From assembly GCA_024402135.1 (NCBI GenBank), contig JAKSJN010000001.1, positions 1 through 64,000 on the forward strand: a DNA stretch of 64,000 nt, written 5' to 3'. Below the pieces are notes generated by a model, which did not search any database, had not been told where the DNA came from, and worked only from the letters and a program-made list of their open reading frames with translations. Positions 54,442 through 62,336 of the stretch are shown here, one piece after another (within the stretch, counting starts at the first letter, position 1; every line of letters starts with the position of its first letter). This stretch comes from Bacteroidales bacterium. Lineage in GTDB: Bacteria; Bacteroidota; Bacteroidia; Bacteroidales; UBA932. Both the position numbers and the translations under genes were made by a program.

Positions 54442-55461
54442 ATGAATATTCTCCTTACAGGTGGAGCCGGCTACATAGGAAGCCACACCATCATCGAACT
54501 TGACAAGGCTGGCCACAGCGTCGTCGTTGTCGACAACTATTACAACTCACAGCCGGAAGCACTTAAGCGCGTTGCAAAGATCATCGGCAAGGAAGTCCCT
54601 TTCGTCGAGGCTGACGTCCGTGACCGTTCAGCCATGGACAAGGTCTTCAGCGATAACAAGATCGACGCTGTAATCCATTTCGCCGGGCTCAAGGCAGTAG
54701 GCGAGAGTGTCGCTAAACCTCTCGAGTACTACGAGAATAACATGAATGCTACATTCGTCCTGCTGGATGTGATGCGCAATCATGGCTGCAAGAACATCAT
54801 CTTCAGTTCATCGGCAACTGTTTATGGTGATCCTGCGATGATTCCTATCACTGAGGAGTGTCCAAAGGGACATTGCACCAACCCATATGGCCAGACCAAG
54901 AGCATGCTTGAGGAAGTTCTCATGGACGTCCAGAAAGCCGATCAGGAATGGAATGTCGTGCTTCTGCGCTATTTCAACCCTATCGGAGCGCACAAGAGCG
55001 GACTGATCGGCGAGAACCCTAACGGTATTCCAAACAACCTGATGCCTTACATCACCCAGACCGCCATCGGTATCCGCAAGGAACTCGGCGTGTTCGGCAA
55101 TGACTATGACACACCTGACGGTACGGGAGTACGCGACTATATCCACGTAGTAGATCTTGCATGTGGTCATGTCGCTGCCCTCCAGGCAATCGAGAAGAAA
55201 TGCGGACTCGCCATCTACAATCTCGGCACTGGACATGGCTACAGCGTTCTTGACGTCGTAAAGGCTTTCGAGAAGGCTAATGACCTCAAGGTTCCTTACG
55301 CTGTCAAGCCACGCCGTCCCGGTGATATCGCGACCTGCTACTGTAACCCAGCAAAGGCCAAGGCTGAACTTGGCTGGGAGGCACAATACGGCATCGAGGA
55401 TATGTGCCGCGACAGCTGGAACTTCCAAAAGAACAATCCAAATGGTTACGAGTCGAAGTAA
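54442..55461 (+). CDS. galE: UDP-glucose 4-epimerase
   Basis: The 339-residue short-chain dehydrogenase has the NAD loop GGAGYIGSHTII, HFAGLKAVGES, the catalytic Ser and YxxxK (SSSATVYGDP, NPYGQTKSMLEEVL) and RYFNPIGAH, all as in GalE. It interconverts UDP-glucose and UDP-galactose for catabolism or cell-surface sugars. It is 25 bp after the activase gene and ends in a good terminator. Galactose is also a side chain of extensins, so co-location may be useful but is not proof. Confidence 0.92.
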   Translation: MNILLTGGAGYIGSHTIIELDKAGHSVVVVDNYYNSQPEALKRVAKIIGKEVPFVEADVRDRSAMDKVFSDNKIDAVIHFAGLKAVGESVAKPLEYYENNMNATFVLLDVMRNHGCKNIIFSSSATVYGDPAMIPITEECPKGHCTNPYGQTKSMLEEVLMDVQKADQEWNVVLLRYFNPIGAHKSGLIGENPNGIPNNLMPYITQTAIGIRKELGVFGNDYDTPDGTGVRDYIHVVDLACGHVAALQAIEKKCGLAIYNLGTGHGYSVLDVVKAFEKANDLKVPYAVKPRRPGDIATCYCNPAKAKAELGWEAQYGIEDMCRDSWNFQKNNPNGYESK

Positions 55462-55486
55462 ATCGGCTGCTTTCCGTTGACATTTG

Positions 55487-55523
55487 AAAACCGGTTCATT
55501 TCAAGTATGAGCCGGTTTTTTTT
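55487..55523 (+). terminator. Terminator after galE
   Basis: A 13-bp stem with one G-U pair (55487-55499 with 55507-55519) followed by a run of eight T. It ends the plus-strand utilisation locus. Confidence 0.9.
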
Positions 55524-55576
55524 GTAAAAAAGCGTGAAAAAAAGCCGTCATTTCTCGTACGATTCAAATAATTGTC

Positions 55577-55585
55577 TATATTTGC
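55577..55585 (+). promoter_or_regulatory. -7 box of the polyamine operon
   Basis: TATATTTGC matches the -7 consensus and starts a leader of about 325 nt. Confidence 0.7.
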
Positions 55586-55666
55586 GCCGTTGAATAACGG
55601 TATTGATTGTTAGAGGTTATTCGGTAAATATTTATTTTATTGATTTTGTGTCGCTTACGACACTTT

Positions 55667-55692
55667 CGCATCTAAAAGATGCGCTGTTTTTT
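55667..55692 (+). terminator. Leader terminator 1
   Basis: CGCATCT-AAA-AGATGCG is a perfect 7-bp stem followed by CTGTTTTTT. It lies about 225 bp before the first coding gene, as an attenuator would. Confidence 0.6.
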
Positions 55693-55817
55693 AAGCTGGT
55701 CCACTTTACGACCGATCCGACTTGTAAAAACGGTCAATAGAGTACTGAGTAATGGTATTTACTAATAGACTCTGACAGATCTGTACTGACTAGGGGATAA
55801 TACCCCTATGTGCAGAC

Positions 55818-55850
55818 GTAGACAAGAAGGTAATTGTTTACGCCTTTTTT
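55818..55850 (+). terminator. Leader terminator 2
   Basis: GTAGACAA pairs with TTGTTTAC (8 bp with one G-U) and is followed by GCC and six T. It ends 66 bp before the decarboxylase ATG. Confidence 0.55.
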
Positions 55851-55916
55851 GTATCTCCTCCACCGAGGTGTATCCGATCTAGGCAAGTTGTATTAATAAA
55901 AGCGTAATTATTGCCT

Positions 55917-57374
55917 ATGAATCAGGACAAAGCGCCTATATACGAGGCCCTCGAGGAATTCAGAAGAAACAGAGTCGTTCCATTCGACGTGCCAGGTCAC
56001 AAGAGAGGCAGAGGCAATCCCGAACTCGTCAAGCTGTTTGGCAAGCAGTGCGTCGAACTGGATGTCAATTCAATGAAGCCGCTTGACAACCTTTGTCACC
56101 CGATCTCAGTGATCAAGGAAGCTGAGGTTCTAGCCGCAGATGCATTCGGTGCCGCTCATGCATTCCTTATGGTAGGAGGAACCACTTCTGCCGTCCAGAC
56201 GATGGTTCTTACTGCCTGCAAGAGCGGAGAAAAGATCATTCTGCCACGAAACGTCCACCGTTCAGTTATCAATGCGCTTGTCGTCAACGGCGCAACTCCT
56301 ATCTACGTCAACCCTGACACCGACAAGCGGCTTGGAATAGCACTTGGAATGAAGATTTCCCAGGTCGAAAAAGCGATCGAGGAGAATCCTGACGCTGTAG
56401 CAATCCTTGTCAACAACCCGACTTACTACGGCATCTGTTCAAACCTTAGGAAAATAGTCGAGATTGCACATGCGCACAACATGATGGTTCTTGTCGATGA
56501 AGCCCATGGAACGCACTTCTATTTCGGCGAGGACATGCCTGTCACCGCCATGGCAGCGGGTGCCGACATGGCATCAGTCAGCATGCATAAGTCAGGAGGA
56601 AGCCTTACCCAGAGTTCCTTCCTGCTGGCAGGACCGAGAGTCAGCGCGGGTTATGTGCGTCAGGTGATCAACCTCACCCAGACCACGAGTGCGTCCTATC
56701 TGCTCATGGCGAGCCTTGACATAAGCCGACGCAATCTTGCGCTCAGGGGCAAGGAATCATTCCGCCAGGTACGCGAGATTGCTGAATACGCCCGCAGGGA
56801 GATCAACAAGATCGGAGGATACTACGCCTACGGCAAGGAGCTTGTCAACGGAGACAGCGTATATGATTTTGATACCACCAAGCTCACCGTATTCACACTC
56901 GACATCGGACTCGCGGGCATCGAGGTATACGATTTGCTCAGGGACGAATACGACATCCAGCTCGAACTCGGAGACATCGGAAACGTCCTCGCCTACATCT
57001 CCATCGGAGACCGTATGAGAGAGGTTGAGAGACTTGTCAGCGCTCTGTATGACATCAAGAGAATCTACAGCAAGGACAGAGCCGGCCTCTTCGATCATGA
57101 GTATATCAACCCGCAGGTAGTCCTTACTCCCCAGGAGGCATTCTACGCGGTAAAGGAAGAGATGATACCCATACGCGAAACCAAGGGAAGGGTATGTACG
57201 GAGTTCGTGATGAGTTATCCTCCTGGAATTCCTATCCTGGCACCAGGCGAGAGAATCACCCAGGAAATCATCGACTACATCCTGTATGCAAAGGAGAAAG
57301 GCTGCTCCCTTACAGGACCGGAAGACGAGAAGTGCGAGAGACTGAATGTTATCAAGGAAATGACCATATATTAA
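55917..57374 (+). CDS. speA: Arginine decarboxylase (PLP fold type I, Orn/Lys/Arg family)
   Basis: The 485-residue enzyme is a short wingless decarboxylase (Bacillus SpeA-like): VPFDVPGHKRGRGNPE, FLMVGGTTSAVQTMVLT, LVDEAHGTHFYF and the PLP lysine in SVSMHKSGGSLTQSS, then the C-terminal domain (SYPPGIPILAPGERI). It makes agmatine, CO2 from arginine; the agmatinase gene in the same operon supports arginine as substrate. The frame starts at TTG 55911, but ATG 55917 is better. Confidence 0.9.
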   Translation: MNQDKAPIYEALEEFRRNRVVPFDVPGHKRGRGNPELVKLFGKQCVELDVNSMKPLDNLCHPISVIKEAEVLAADAFGAAHAFLMVGGTTSAVQTMVLTACKSGEKIILPRNVHRSVINALVVNGATPIYVNPDTDKRLGIALGMKISQVEKAIEENPDAVAILVNNPTYYGICSNLRKIVEIAHAHNMMVLVDEAHGTHFYFGEDMPVTAMAAGADMASVSMHKSGGSLTQSSFLLAGPRVSAGYVRQVINLTQTTSASYLLMASLDISRRNLALRGKESFRQVREIAEYARREINKIGGYYAYGKELVNGDSVYDFDTTKLTVFTLDIGLAGIEVYDLLRDEYDIQLELGDIGNVLAYISIGDRMREVERLVSALYDIKRIYSKDRAGLFDHEYINPQVVLTPQEAFYAVKEEMIPIRETKGRVCTEFVMSYPPGIPILAPGERITQEIIDYILYAKEKGCSLTGPEDEKCERLNVIKEMTIY

Positions 57375-57380
57375 GAAAGA

Positions 57381-58244
57381 ATGGAGTACTGGTTTTCAGA
57401 GCATCATACAGAGGACGTCAAGTTCTCGGTACGCGTGGACAAGCATCTGTACAGCAACGAGAACGATCTCGGAAGAGTGGATATCTTCGACTCGATCGAG
57501 TATGGAAGAATTCTCGCGGTCGACGGATATATCATCTTCACGGAAAGGGACGAATTCATCTACGACGAGATGCTTGCGCATGTTCCTATGGCTGTCCATA
57601 AGGACGCCCGCAAGATACTGGTCTTCGGTGCCGGAGACGGCGGAGTTATTGATGAACTCGTGAAATACAAAAGCATCGAGAGGATAGATCTGGTCGAGAT
57701 AAACGACGGAGTAGTCGAGGCGTGCCGCCAGTTTTTTCCGGACGTGGCAGCATCACTGGATGATCCACGCGTCAACCTCTATACCGACAATGCGCTCCGT
57801 TTCATACGCCACATAGAGAACGAATATGACATCATCATCGTCGACTCTGCGGGATTCTATGGTCCAGGGGAGAGTCTCCTGACACGAGAGTTCTACGGCA
57901 GTTGCTACAAGGCTCTCAAGGAAGACGGCATCATGGTCAACCAGCATCAGAGTCCTTTCTATGACGAGGACAGGATCGAGACCCAGAAGGCCCACAAGAG
58001 AATCCTTTCCAACTTTCCTATCTCGAGAGTCTATCAGGCGCATATTCCATCTTATCCATCAGGATACTGGCTCTTCGGATTCGCTTCAAAGAAATACCAT
58101 CCTGTTGATGACCTGGATGCCGCAAGATGGAACAAGCTAGGCATCTACACTGACTATTATACAACCAATCTTCATGTAGGATGCTTCGCACTTCCCGCAT
58201 ATGTCGAGAGGGCGCTCCGAGACGTTGAATCAATAAACGATTAA
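57381..58244 (+). CDS. SpeE-like aminopropyltransferase with altered motif
   Basis: The 287-residue protein has the spermidine synthase layout: N-terminal beta domain (YSNENDLGRVDIFDSIEYGR), methyltransferase-like core GAGDGGVIDELVKY, VEINDGVVEACRQFFP and DPRVNLYTDNALRFI. The usual DSTDP/DSSDP loop reads VDSAGFYGPGESLLTREFYG: the first Asp is kept, the second is Gly. The classical GGGDGG loop is GAGDGG. It needs decarboxylated SAM, yet no speD is present in the window, while the operon encodes the carboxyspermidine route. It may be divergent in substrate or inactive. Confidence 0.75.
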   Translation: MEYWFSEHHTEDVKFSVRVDKHLYSNENDLGRVDIFDSIEYGRILAVDGYIIFTERDEFIYDEMLAHVPMAVHKDARKILVFGAGDGGVIDELVKYKSIERIDLVEINDGVVEACRQFFPDVAASLDDPRVNLYTDNALRFIRHIENEYDIIIVDSAGFYGPGESLLTREFYGSCYKALKEDGIMVNQHQSPFYDEDRIETQKAHKRILSNFPISRVYQAHIPSYPSGYWLFGFASKKYHPVDDLDAARWNKLGIYTDYYTTNLHVGCFALPAYVERALRDVESIND

Positions 58245-58246
58245 AA

Positions 58247-59104
58247 ATGCTTGAGAGAAACATAGAGACTTTCATCGCCTGCGATGCCGAATATGATGAT
58301 GCATCTATCGTCATCTTCGGTGCGCCGTTTGACTCTACTACATCATATCGTCCTGGAACCAGATTCGGTCCCAAGGCAATCCGTTCGGAATCCTACGGGC
58401 TGGAAACCTACAGTCCGTATCAGGACAGGGATCTGACTGACTGCAGCATCTTTGACAGCGGAGACATCGAGCTCAGCATGGGTTCAAGCGAGATCGCTCT
58501 TTCACAGATTTCTGAAAGGACCTCTACCATCCTTGACGACGGTAAACTACCGCTTATGGTTGGAGGTGAGCATCTCGTTACCTTAGGAGCATTCAGGGAG
58601 GTTTACAAAAGATATCCAGACGTCCATGTCATCCATTTTGACGCACATACTGACCTTCGTGACGAATACCTTGGGGTGAAGCTCTCCCATGCGGCTGTCA
58701 TCAGGCGTTGCCATGACCTTGTCGGAGACGGCAGGATACATCAGTTCGGAATCCGTTCCGGAGACCGTCCAGAGTTCAGATGGGCGGATGAAGGGCATAC
58801 TGAACTGCACAAGTTCTCATTTGACGGACTTACCGATACTTTGGTGAAGCTCAAGGGGAAGCATGTGTATTTCACCATTGACCTCGATGTGCTTGATCCT
58901 TCCATCTTCCCCGGGACAGGTACGCCAGAGGCCGGCGGTGTCAGCTTCATGGACCTTATCGACGCAATCATCAAGGTATGTTCAGCCTGCGACATCGTCG
59001 GGTGCGACATCAACGAACTCTGCCCGACATACGACCAGAGCGGAGTATCTACCGCTGTAGCATGCAAGGTAGCCAGAGAGTTGATGCTGGCCCTTCAGAA
59101 ATAA
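58247..59104 (+). CDS. speB: Agmatinase
   Basis: The 285-residue ureohydrolase has the manganese ligands in GGEHLVTLGAF, VIHFDAHTDLRDEY and TIDLDVLDPSIFPGTGTPEAGG. It hydrolyses agmatine to putrescine and urea and so connects the arginine decarboxylase to the spermidine-forming genes. It follows the SpeE-like gene by 2 bp. Many Bacteroidota use agmatine deiminase and N-carbamoylputrescine amidase instead, so this variant is worth noting. Confidence 0.9.
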   Translation: MLERNIETFIACDAEYDDASIVIFGAPFDSTTSYRPGTRFGPKAIRSESYGLETYSPYQDRDLTDCSIFDSGDIELSMGSSEIALSQISERTSTILDDGKLPLMVGGEHLVTLGAFREVYKRYPDVHVIHFDAHTDLRDEYLGVKLSHAAVIRRCHDLVGDGRIHQFGIRSGDRPEFRWADEGHTELHKFSFDGLTDTLVKLKGKHVYFTIDLDVLDPSIFPGTGTPEAGGVSFMDLIDAIIKVCSACDIVGCDINELCPTYDQSGVSTAVACKVARELMLALQK

Positions 59105-59154
59105 AAACAGCTATCAACAACAATAAACAATTGAAAAAAGACAAAGAACAGAAA

Positions 59155-60414
59155 ATGGGAAAAGTATTGGTAATCGGATGTGGTGGAGTTGCCCAGGTGG
59201 CAATCCAGAAGTGCGCTCAGAACGACTCTGTATTCACAGAAATCTGCATTGCAAGCCGCACCGTATCTAAGTGCGAAGCACTCAAGGCAAAGCTGGAGGG
59301 TAAAACCAAGGCAGTAATCACCACAGCAAAGGTCAACGCAGACAGCGTAGACGAACTTGTGGCCCTCATCAACGAGGTGAAGCCTGACATCGTTCTTAAT
59401 CTCGCGCTTCCTTACCAGGACCTTACTATCATGGATGCCTGCCTCGCTACCGGAGTTGATTATGTGGATTCTGCCAACTATGAGCCAGAGGACACAGAAG
59501 ATCCTGAGTGGAGAGCCATCTACGAGAAAAGATGCAAGGAACTTGGATTCACCGCATACTTCGACTACTCTTGGCAGTGGGCTTACCAGGACAGGTTCAG
59601 CAGCAAGGGCATCACTGCACTTCTTGGAACCGGTTTTGATCCGGGCGTGACCAGCGTATTCTCGGCATATGCCCTTAAGCATTACTTCGACGAAATCCAT
59701 ACCATAGACATACTTGACTGCAATGGAGGCGATCACGGATATCCGTTCGCAACCAACTTCAACCCGGAGATCAACCTCAGAGAGGTATCGGCAAACGGTT
59801 CATACTGGGAAGACGGCCACTGGGTAGAGACAAAACCGATGGAGATAAAGAGAGAGTATGTTTTCGAGGGAGTCGGCCAGAAGGACATGTACCTTCTTCA
59901 CCACGAAGAGATAGAATCCCTTGCAAAGAACATCCCTGGCGTAAAGAGAATCCGCTTCTTCATGACCTTCGGCCAGAGCTACCTCACTCATATGAAGTGT
60001 CTCGAGAATGTTGGAATGCTCCGCACGGACCCTGTCATGTTCGAAGGCAAGGAAATCGTTCCTATCCAGTTCCTCAAGGCTCTTCTTCCTGATCCTGCAT
60101 CCCTCGGTCCAAGAACTGTAGGCAAGACCAACATCGGCTGTATCTTCACAGGCATCAAGGACGGAAAGAAGAAGTCGATCAAGATCTACAACGTATGCGA
60201 TCACCAGGAGTGCTACAAGGAAGTTGGTTCCCAGGCTATCTCTTACACGACAGGAGTTCCAGCAATGATCGGCACCATGATGGTAATGACAGGCCTTTGG
60301 AAGAAGGCAGGTGTCTTCAACGTAGAGGACTTCGATCCGGATCCTTACATGGAGGCTCTTAACAAGTGGGGACTTCCATGGGTAGTTGACGAGAACCCTG
60401 TCCTTGTTGACTAA
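59155..60414 (+). CDS. Carboxynorspermidine/carboxyspermidine dehydrogenase
   Basis: The 419-residue protein is of the saccharopine-dehydrogenase-like type: Rossmann loop GKVLVIGCGGVAQVAIQKC, DIVLNLALPYQDLTIMDACL, TALLGTGFDPGVTSVFSAYAL, and SYTTGVPAMIGTMMVM. It condenses putrescine with aspartate semialdehyde to carboxyspermidine (or diaminopropane to carboxynorspermidine). The frame is open 59 codons upstream, overlapping speB, but ATG 59155 starts at the Rossmann strand. It is 50 bp after speB and 1 bp before nspC. Confidence 0.9.
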   Translation: MGKVLVIGCGGVAQVAIQKCAQNDSVFTEICIASRTVSKCEALKAKLEGKTKAVITTAKVNADSVDELVALINEVKPDIVLNLALPYQDLTIMDACLATGVDYVDSANYEPEDTEDPEWRAIYEKRCKELGFTAYFDYSWQWAYQDRFSSKGITALLGTGFDPGVTSVFSAYALKHYFDEIHTIDILDCNGGDHGYPFATNFNPEINLREVSANGSYWEDGHWVETKPMEIKREYVFEGVGQKDMYLLHHEEIESLAKNIPGVKRIRFFMTFGQSYLTHMKCLENVGMLRTDPVMFEGKEIVPIQFLKALLPDPASLGPRTVGKTNIGCIFTGIKDGKKKSIKIYNVCDHQECYKEVGSQAISYTTGVPAMIGTMMVMTGLWKKAGVFNVEDFDPDPYMEALNKWGLPWVVDENPVLVD

Positions 60415-60415
60415 G

Positions 60416-61564
60416 ATGAATATAAGTTCACTCCATACACCTTGCTATGTGATAGATTCCGCTGCGCTCAGGCGGAATCTGTCCATTCTGAAGGAAGTCA
60501 TGGACTCTACCGAAGCCCATATACTTCTTGCGCAGAAAGCATTCTCATGCTATGGTCTGTACCCCATGATAGCGGAGTATCTGTCAGGTGCTACAGCATC
60601 GGGGCTGTTCGAGGCCAGGCTTTCCCACGAATTCATGCCATCCAGGGAGAACCATATTTTCTCTCCTGCATTCAAGGAAGAGGAAATGCCTGAGATACTG
60701 GACATCTGCGACCATATCGTATTCAACTCGGTCAAACAGCTGGTCAGGTTCGCTCCGATAGCAAGACAGAAAGGGCTGCAGACAGGATTGAGAATCAACC
60801 CGGAGAAGTCCACACAGGAAGGTCATGCGATTTATGATCCATGTGCAGAAGGAAGCCGCCTAGGAACAACCATCGAGGAATTCGAGGCAGGCCTGAAGGA
60901 TTACCCAGATATGCTAGGACTTCTTGATGGTCTTCACTTCCATACACTCTGCGAGCAGGATTCTGATGACCTTGAGCTGACTCTTGACGAGTTCGAGACA
61001 AAGTTCCAAAAGTACCTTCCAGGAATGAAATGGGTGAACTTCGGAGGAGGCCATCACATAACAAGACCGGGATACGACATCGATCGTCTCAAGAGATGCA
61101 TAAGAAGGATGCAGACAGGATATGGTCTGGAAGTATATCTTGAGCCGGGAGAGGCGATAGCACTCAATGCTGGCTATCTTTACACCAAGGTCCTCGAGGT
61201 TCAGCATCGCAAGTCTTTGGATATTGCAATCCTCGACACAAGCGCAGCATGCCATATGCCTGACGTTCTTGAAATGCCGTACAGACCACCACTCAAGGAC
61301 AGCGGCGAGGCCGGCGAGAAAAACTTCACATACAGGCTGGCAGGTCCGACATGCCTTTCAGGCGACGTCATAGGGGACTATTCGTTCGACAGTCCATTGG
61401 TTGAAGGCGACATCCTCAGGTTTGACGACATGGCAATTTATTCCATGGTAAAGAACAATACCTTCAATGGAATGCCATTGCCAGAAATAGATATTCTCGA
61501 AGAAGACGGCAGTGTAAGAACTTGGAAGAGATTCGGGTACGAAGACTTCAAATCCAGACTATAA
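60416..61564 (+). CDS. nspC: Carboxynorspermidine decarboxylase
   Basis: The 382-residue PLP enzyme (alanine racemase fold III) begins SLHTPCYVIDSAALRRNL with LLAQKAFSCYGLYPM (PLP lysine in AQKAFS), and has NFGGGHHITRPGYD and LEPGEAIALNAGYL, then CLSGDVIGDYSF. It decarboxylates carboxyspermidine to spermidine, completing the route. The start is 1 bp after the dehydrogenase stop. Confidence 0.94.
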   Translation: MNISSLHTPCYVIDSAALRRNLSILKEVMDSTEAHILLAQKAFSCYGLYPMIAEYLSGATASGLFEARLSHEFMPSRENHIFSPAFKEEEMPEILDICDHIVFNSVKQLVRFAPIARQKGLQTGLRINPEKSTQEGHAIYDPCAEGSRLGTTIEEFEAGLKDYPDMLGLLDGLHFHTLCEQDSDDLELTLDEFETKFQKYLPGMKWVNFGGGHHITRPGYDIDRLKRCIRRMQTGYGLEVYLEPGEAIALNAGYLYTKVLEVQHRKSLDIAILDTSAACHMPDVLEMPYRPPLKDSGEAGEKNFTYRLAGPTCLSGDVIGDYSFDSPLVEGDILRFDDMAIYSMVKNNTFNGMPLPEIDILEEDGSVRTWKRFGYEDFKSRL

Positions 61565-61567
61565 GGA

Positions 61568-61594
61568 AAGAGGCCACCAGAACGGTGACCTCTT
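61568..61594. terminator. Shared hairpin between nspC and clpP
   Basis: An 11-bp stem (61568-61578 with 61584-61594, 5-nt loop) lies between convergent genes. One position is C/A on the plus strand and G-U on the minus strand, so it is stronger for the clpP side. T runs are short. Confidence 0.55.
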
Positions 61595-61621
61595 ATTGCT
61601 TTACATCGCCTTGTGGCTGTA

Positions 61622-62308
61622 TTATTTCTTGGCCTTGCGGCTGACAAGAATCTCGTCGATCATGCCGTATGCCTTAGCTTCTTCGGCTGTCATCCAATAG
61701 TCACGCTCGCAGTCAGCAAGAACTTTCTTGAGGGTCTTGCCGCTGTGCTCGGCAATGATGCGGCAGAGCTCTTCGCGGGTTTTCTCGATCTCCTTGGCAG
61801 CGATAAGAATATCAGTAGCCTGTCCGCGTGCTCCTCCTAGAGGCTGATGGATCATCACCTTGGAGTGGGGAAGTGCGCTGCGCTTTCCCTGAGCTCCTGC
61901 GCAGAGAAGGACTGAACCCATGCTTGCCGCCATTCCTGTACAGATGGTCGCAATCTCAGGTTCGATGAGCTGCATTGTATCATATATCGCAAGACCGCTG
62001 GTGACAACACCGCCCGGAGTATTTACGTAAAGACTGATGTCTTCCTTTCCCTGGCTTGCAAGGAAAAGGAGCTGCGCAGTAAGGATGTTTGCAGTATCAT
62101 CACAGATCTCACCGCTGACGTAAAGGATACGGTCCATGAGAAGACGGCTGAACACATCCATCTGGGCAACGTTAAGCTTGCGCTCCTCGATGATGCTGGG
62201 GTTGATATATGCAGCCACAGGACTTGCGTCCATCGCCTTCTGGTAGCTGCTGAGAGTATTGCTTGAAATGCCGGATCCGTGGATGGCGAACTTTTCAAAT
62301 TCTGTCAT
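61622..62308 (-). CDS. clpP: ATP-dependent Clp protease proteolytic subunit
   Basis: The 228-residue serine peptidase has the catalytic triad: Ser in TGMAASMGSVLLCAG, His in KVMIHQPLGGARGQATDI and Asp in CERDYWMTAEEA. With ClpX or ClpA it degrades unfolded and tagged proteins. Its ATG is 28 bp downstream of the rho stop, so it may be co-transcribed. Confidence 0.96.
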   Translation of the reverse strand: MTEFEKFAIHGSGISSNTLSSYQKAMDASPVAAYINPSIIEERKLNVAQMDVFSRLLMDRILYVSGEICDDTANILTAQLLFLASQGKEDISLYVNTPGGVVTSGLAIYDTMQLIEPEIATICTGMAASMGSVLLCAGAQGKRSALPHSKVMIHQPLGGARGQATDILIAAKEIEKTREELCRIIAEHSGKTLKKVLADCERDYWMTAEEAKAYGMIDEILVSRKAKK

Positions 62309-62336
62309 GTCTTGATATGCTGTTCGTTTGGGAAAA

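Larger units (their letters stand above)
55586..55916 (+). promoter_or_regulatory. Long structured leader of the polyamine operon
   Basis: The 330-nt stretch has no gene of normal size but many stems: CCGTT/AACGG at its start, GTGTCG-CTTA-CGACAC (55648-55663), terminator-like hairpins at 55667-55692 and 55818-55850, AGAGT/ACTCT enclosing AGTAA/TTTACT (about 55740-55772) and TAGGGG/CCCCTA (about 55791-55808). A possible 11-codon frame from TTG 55640 (reads LILCRLRHFRI) holds three Arg codons and ends within the first terminator. I infer an attenuator or riboswitch-like control, possibly by arginine or polyamines; no known RNA class matches. Confidence 0.5.

Noticed and set aside
55586-55916. 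Leader considered as RNase P RNA, tmRNA, SRP RNA or 6S RNA
   Set aside because: None of their conserved segments is visible, and the element sits directly before the decarboxylase gene like a leader.
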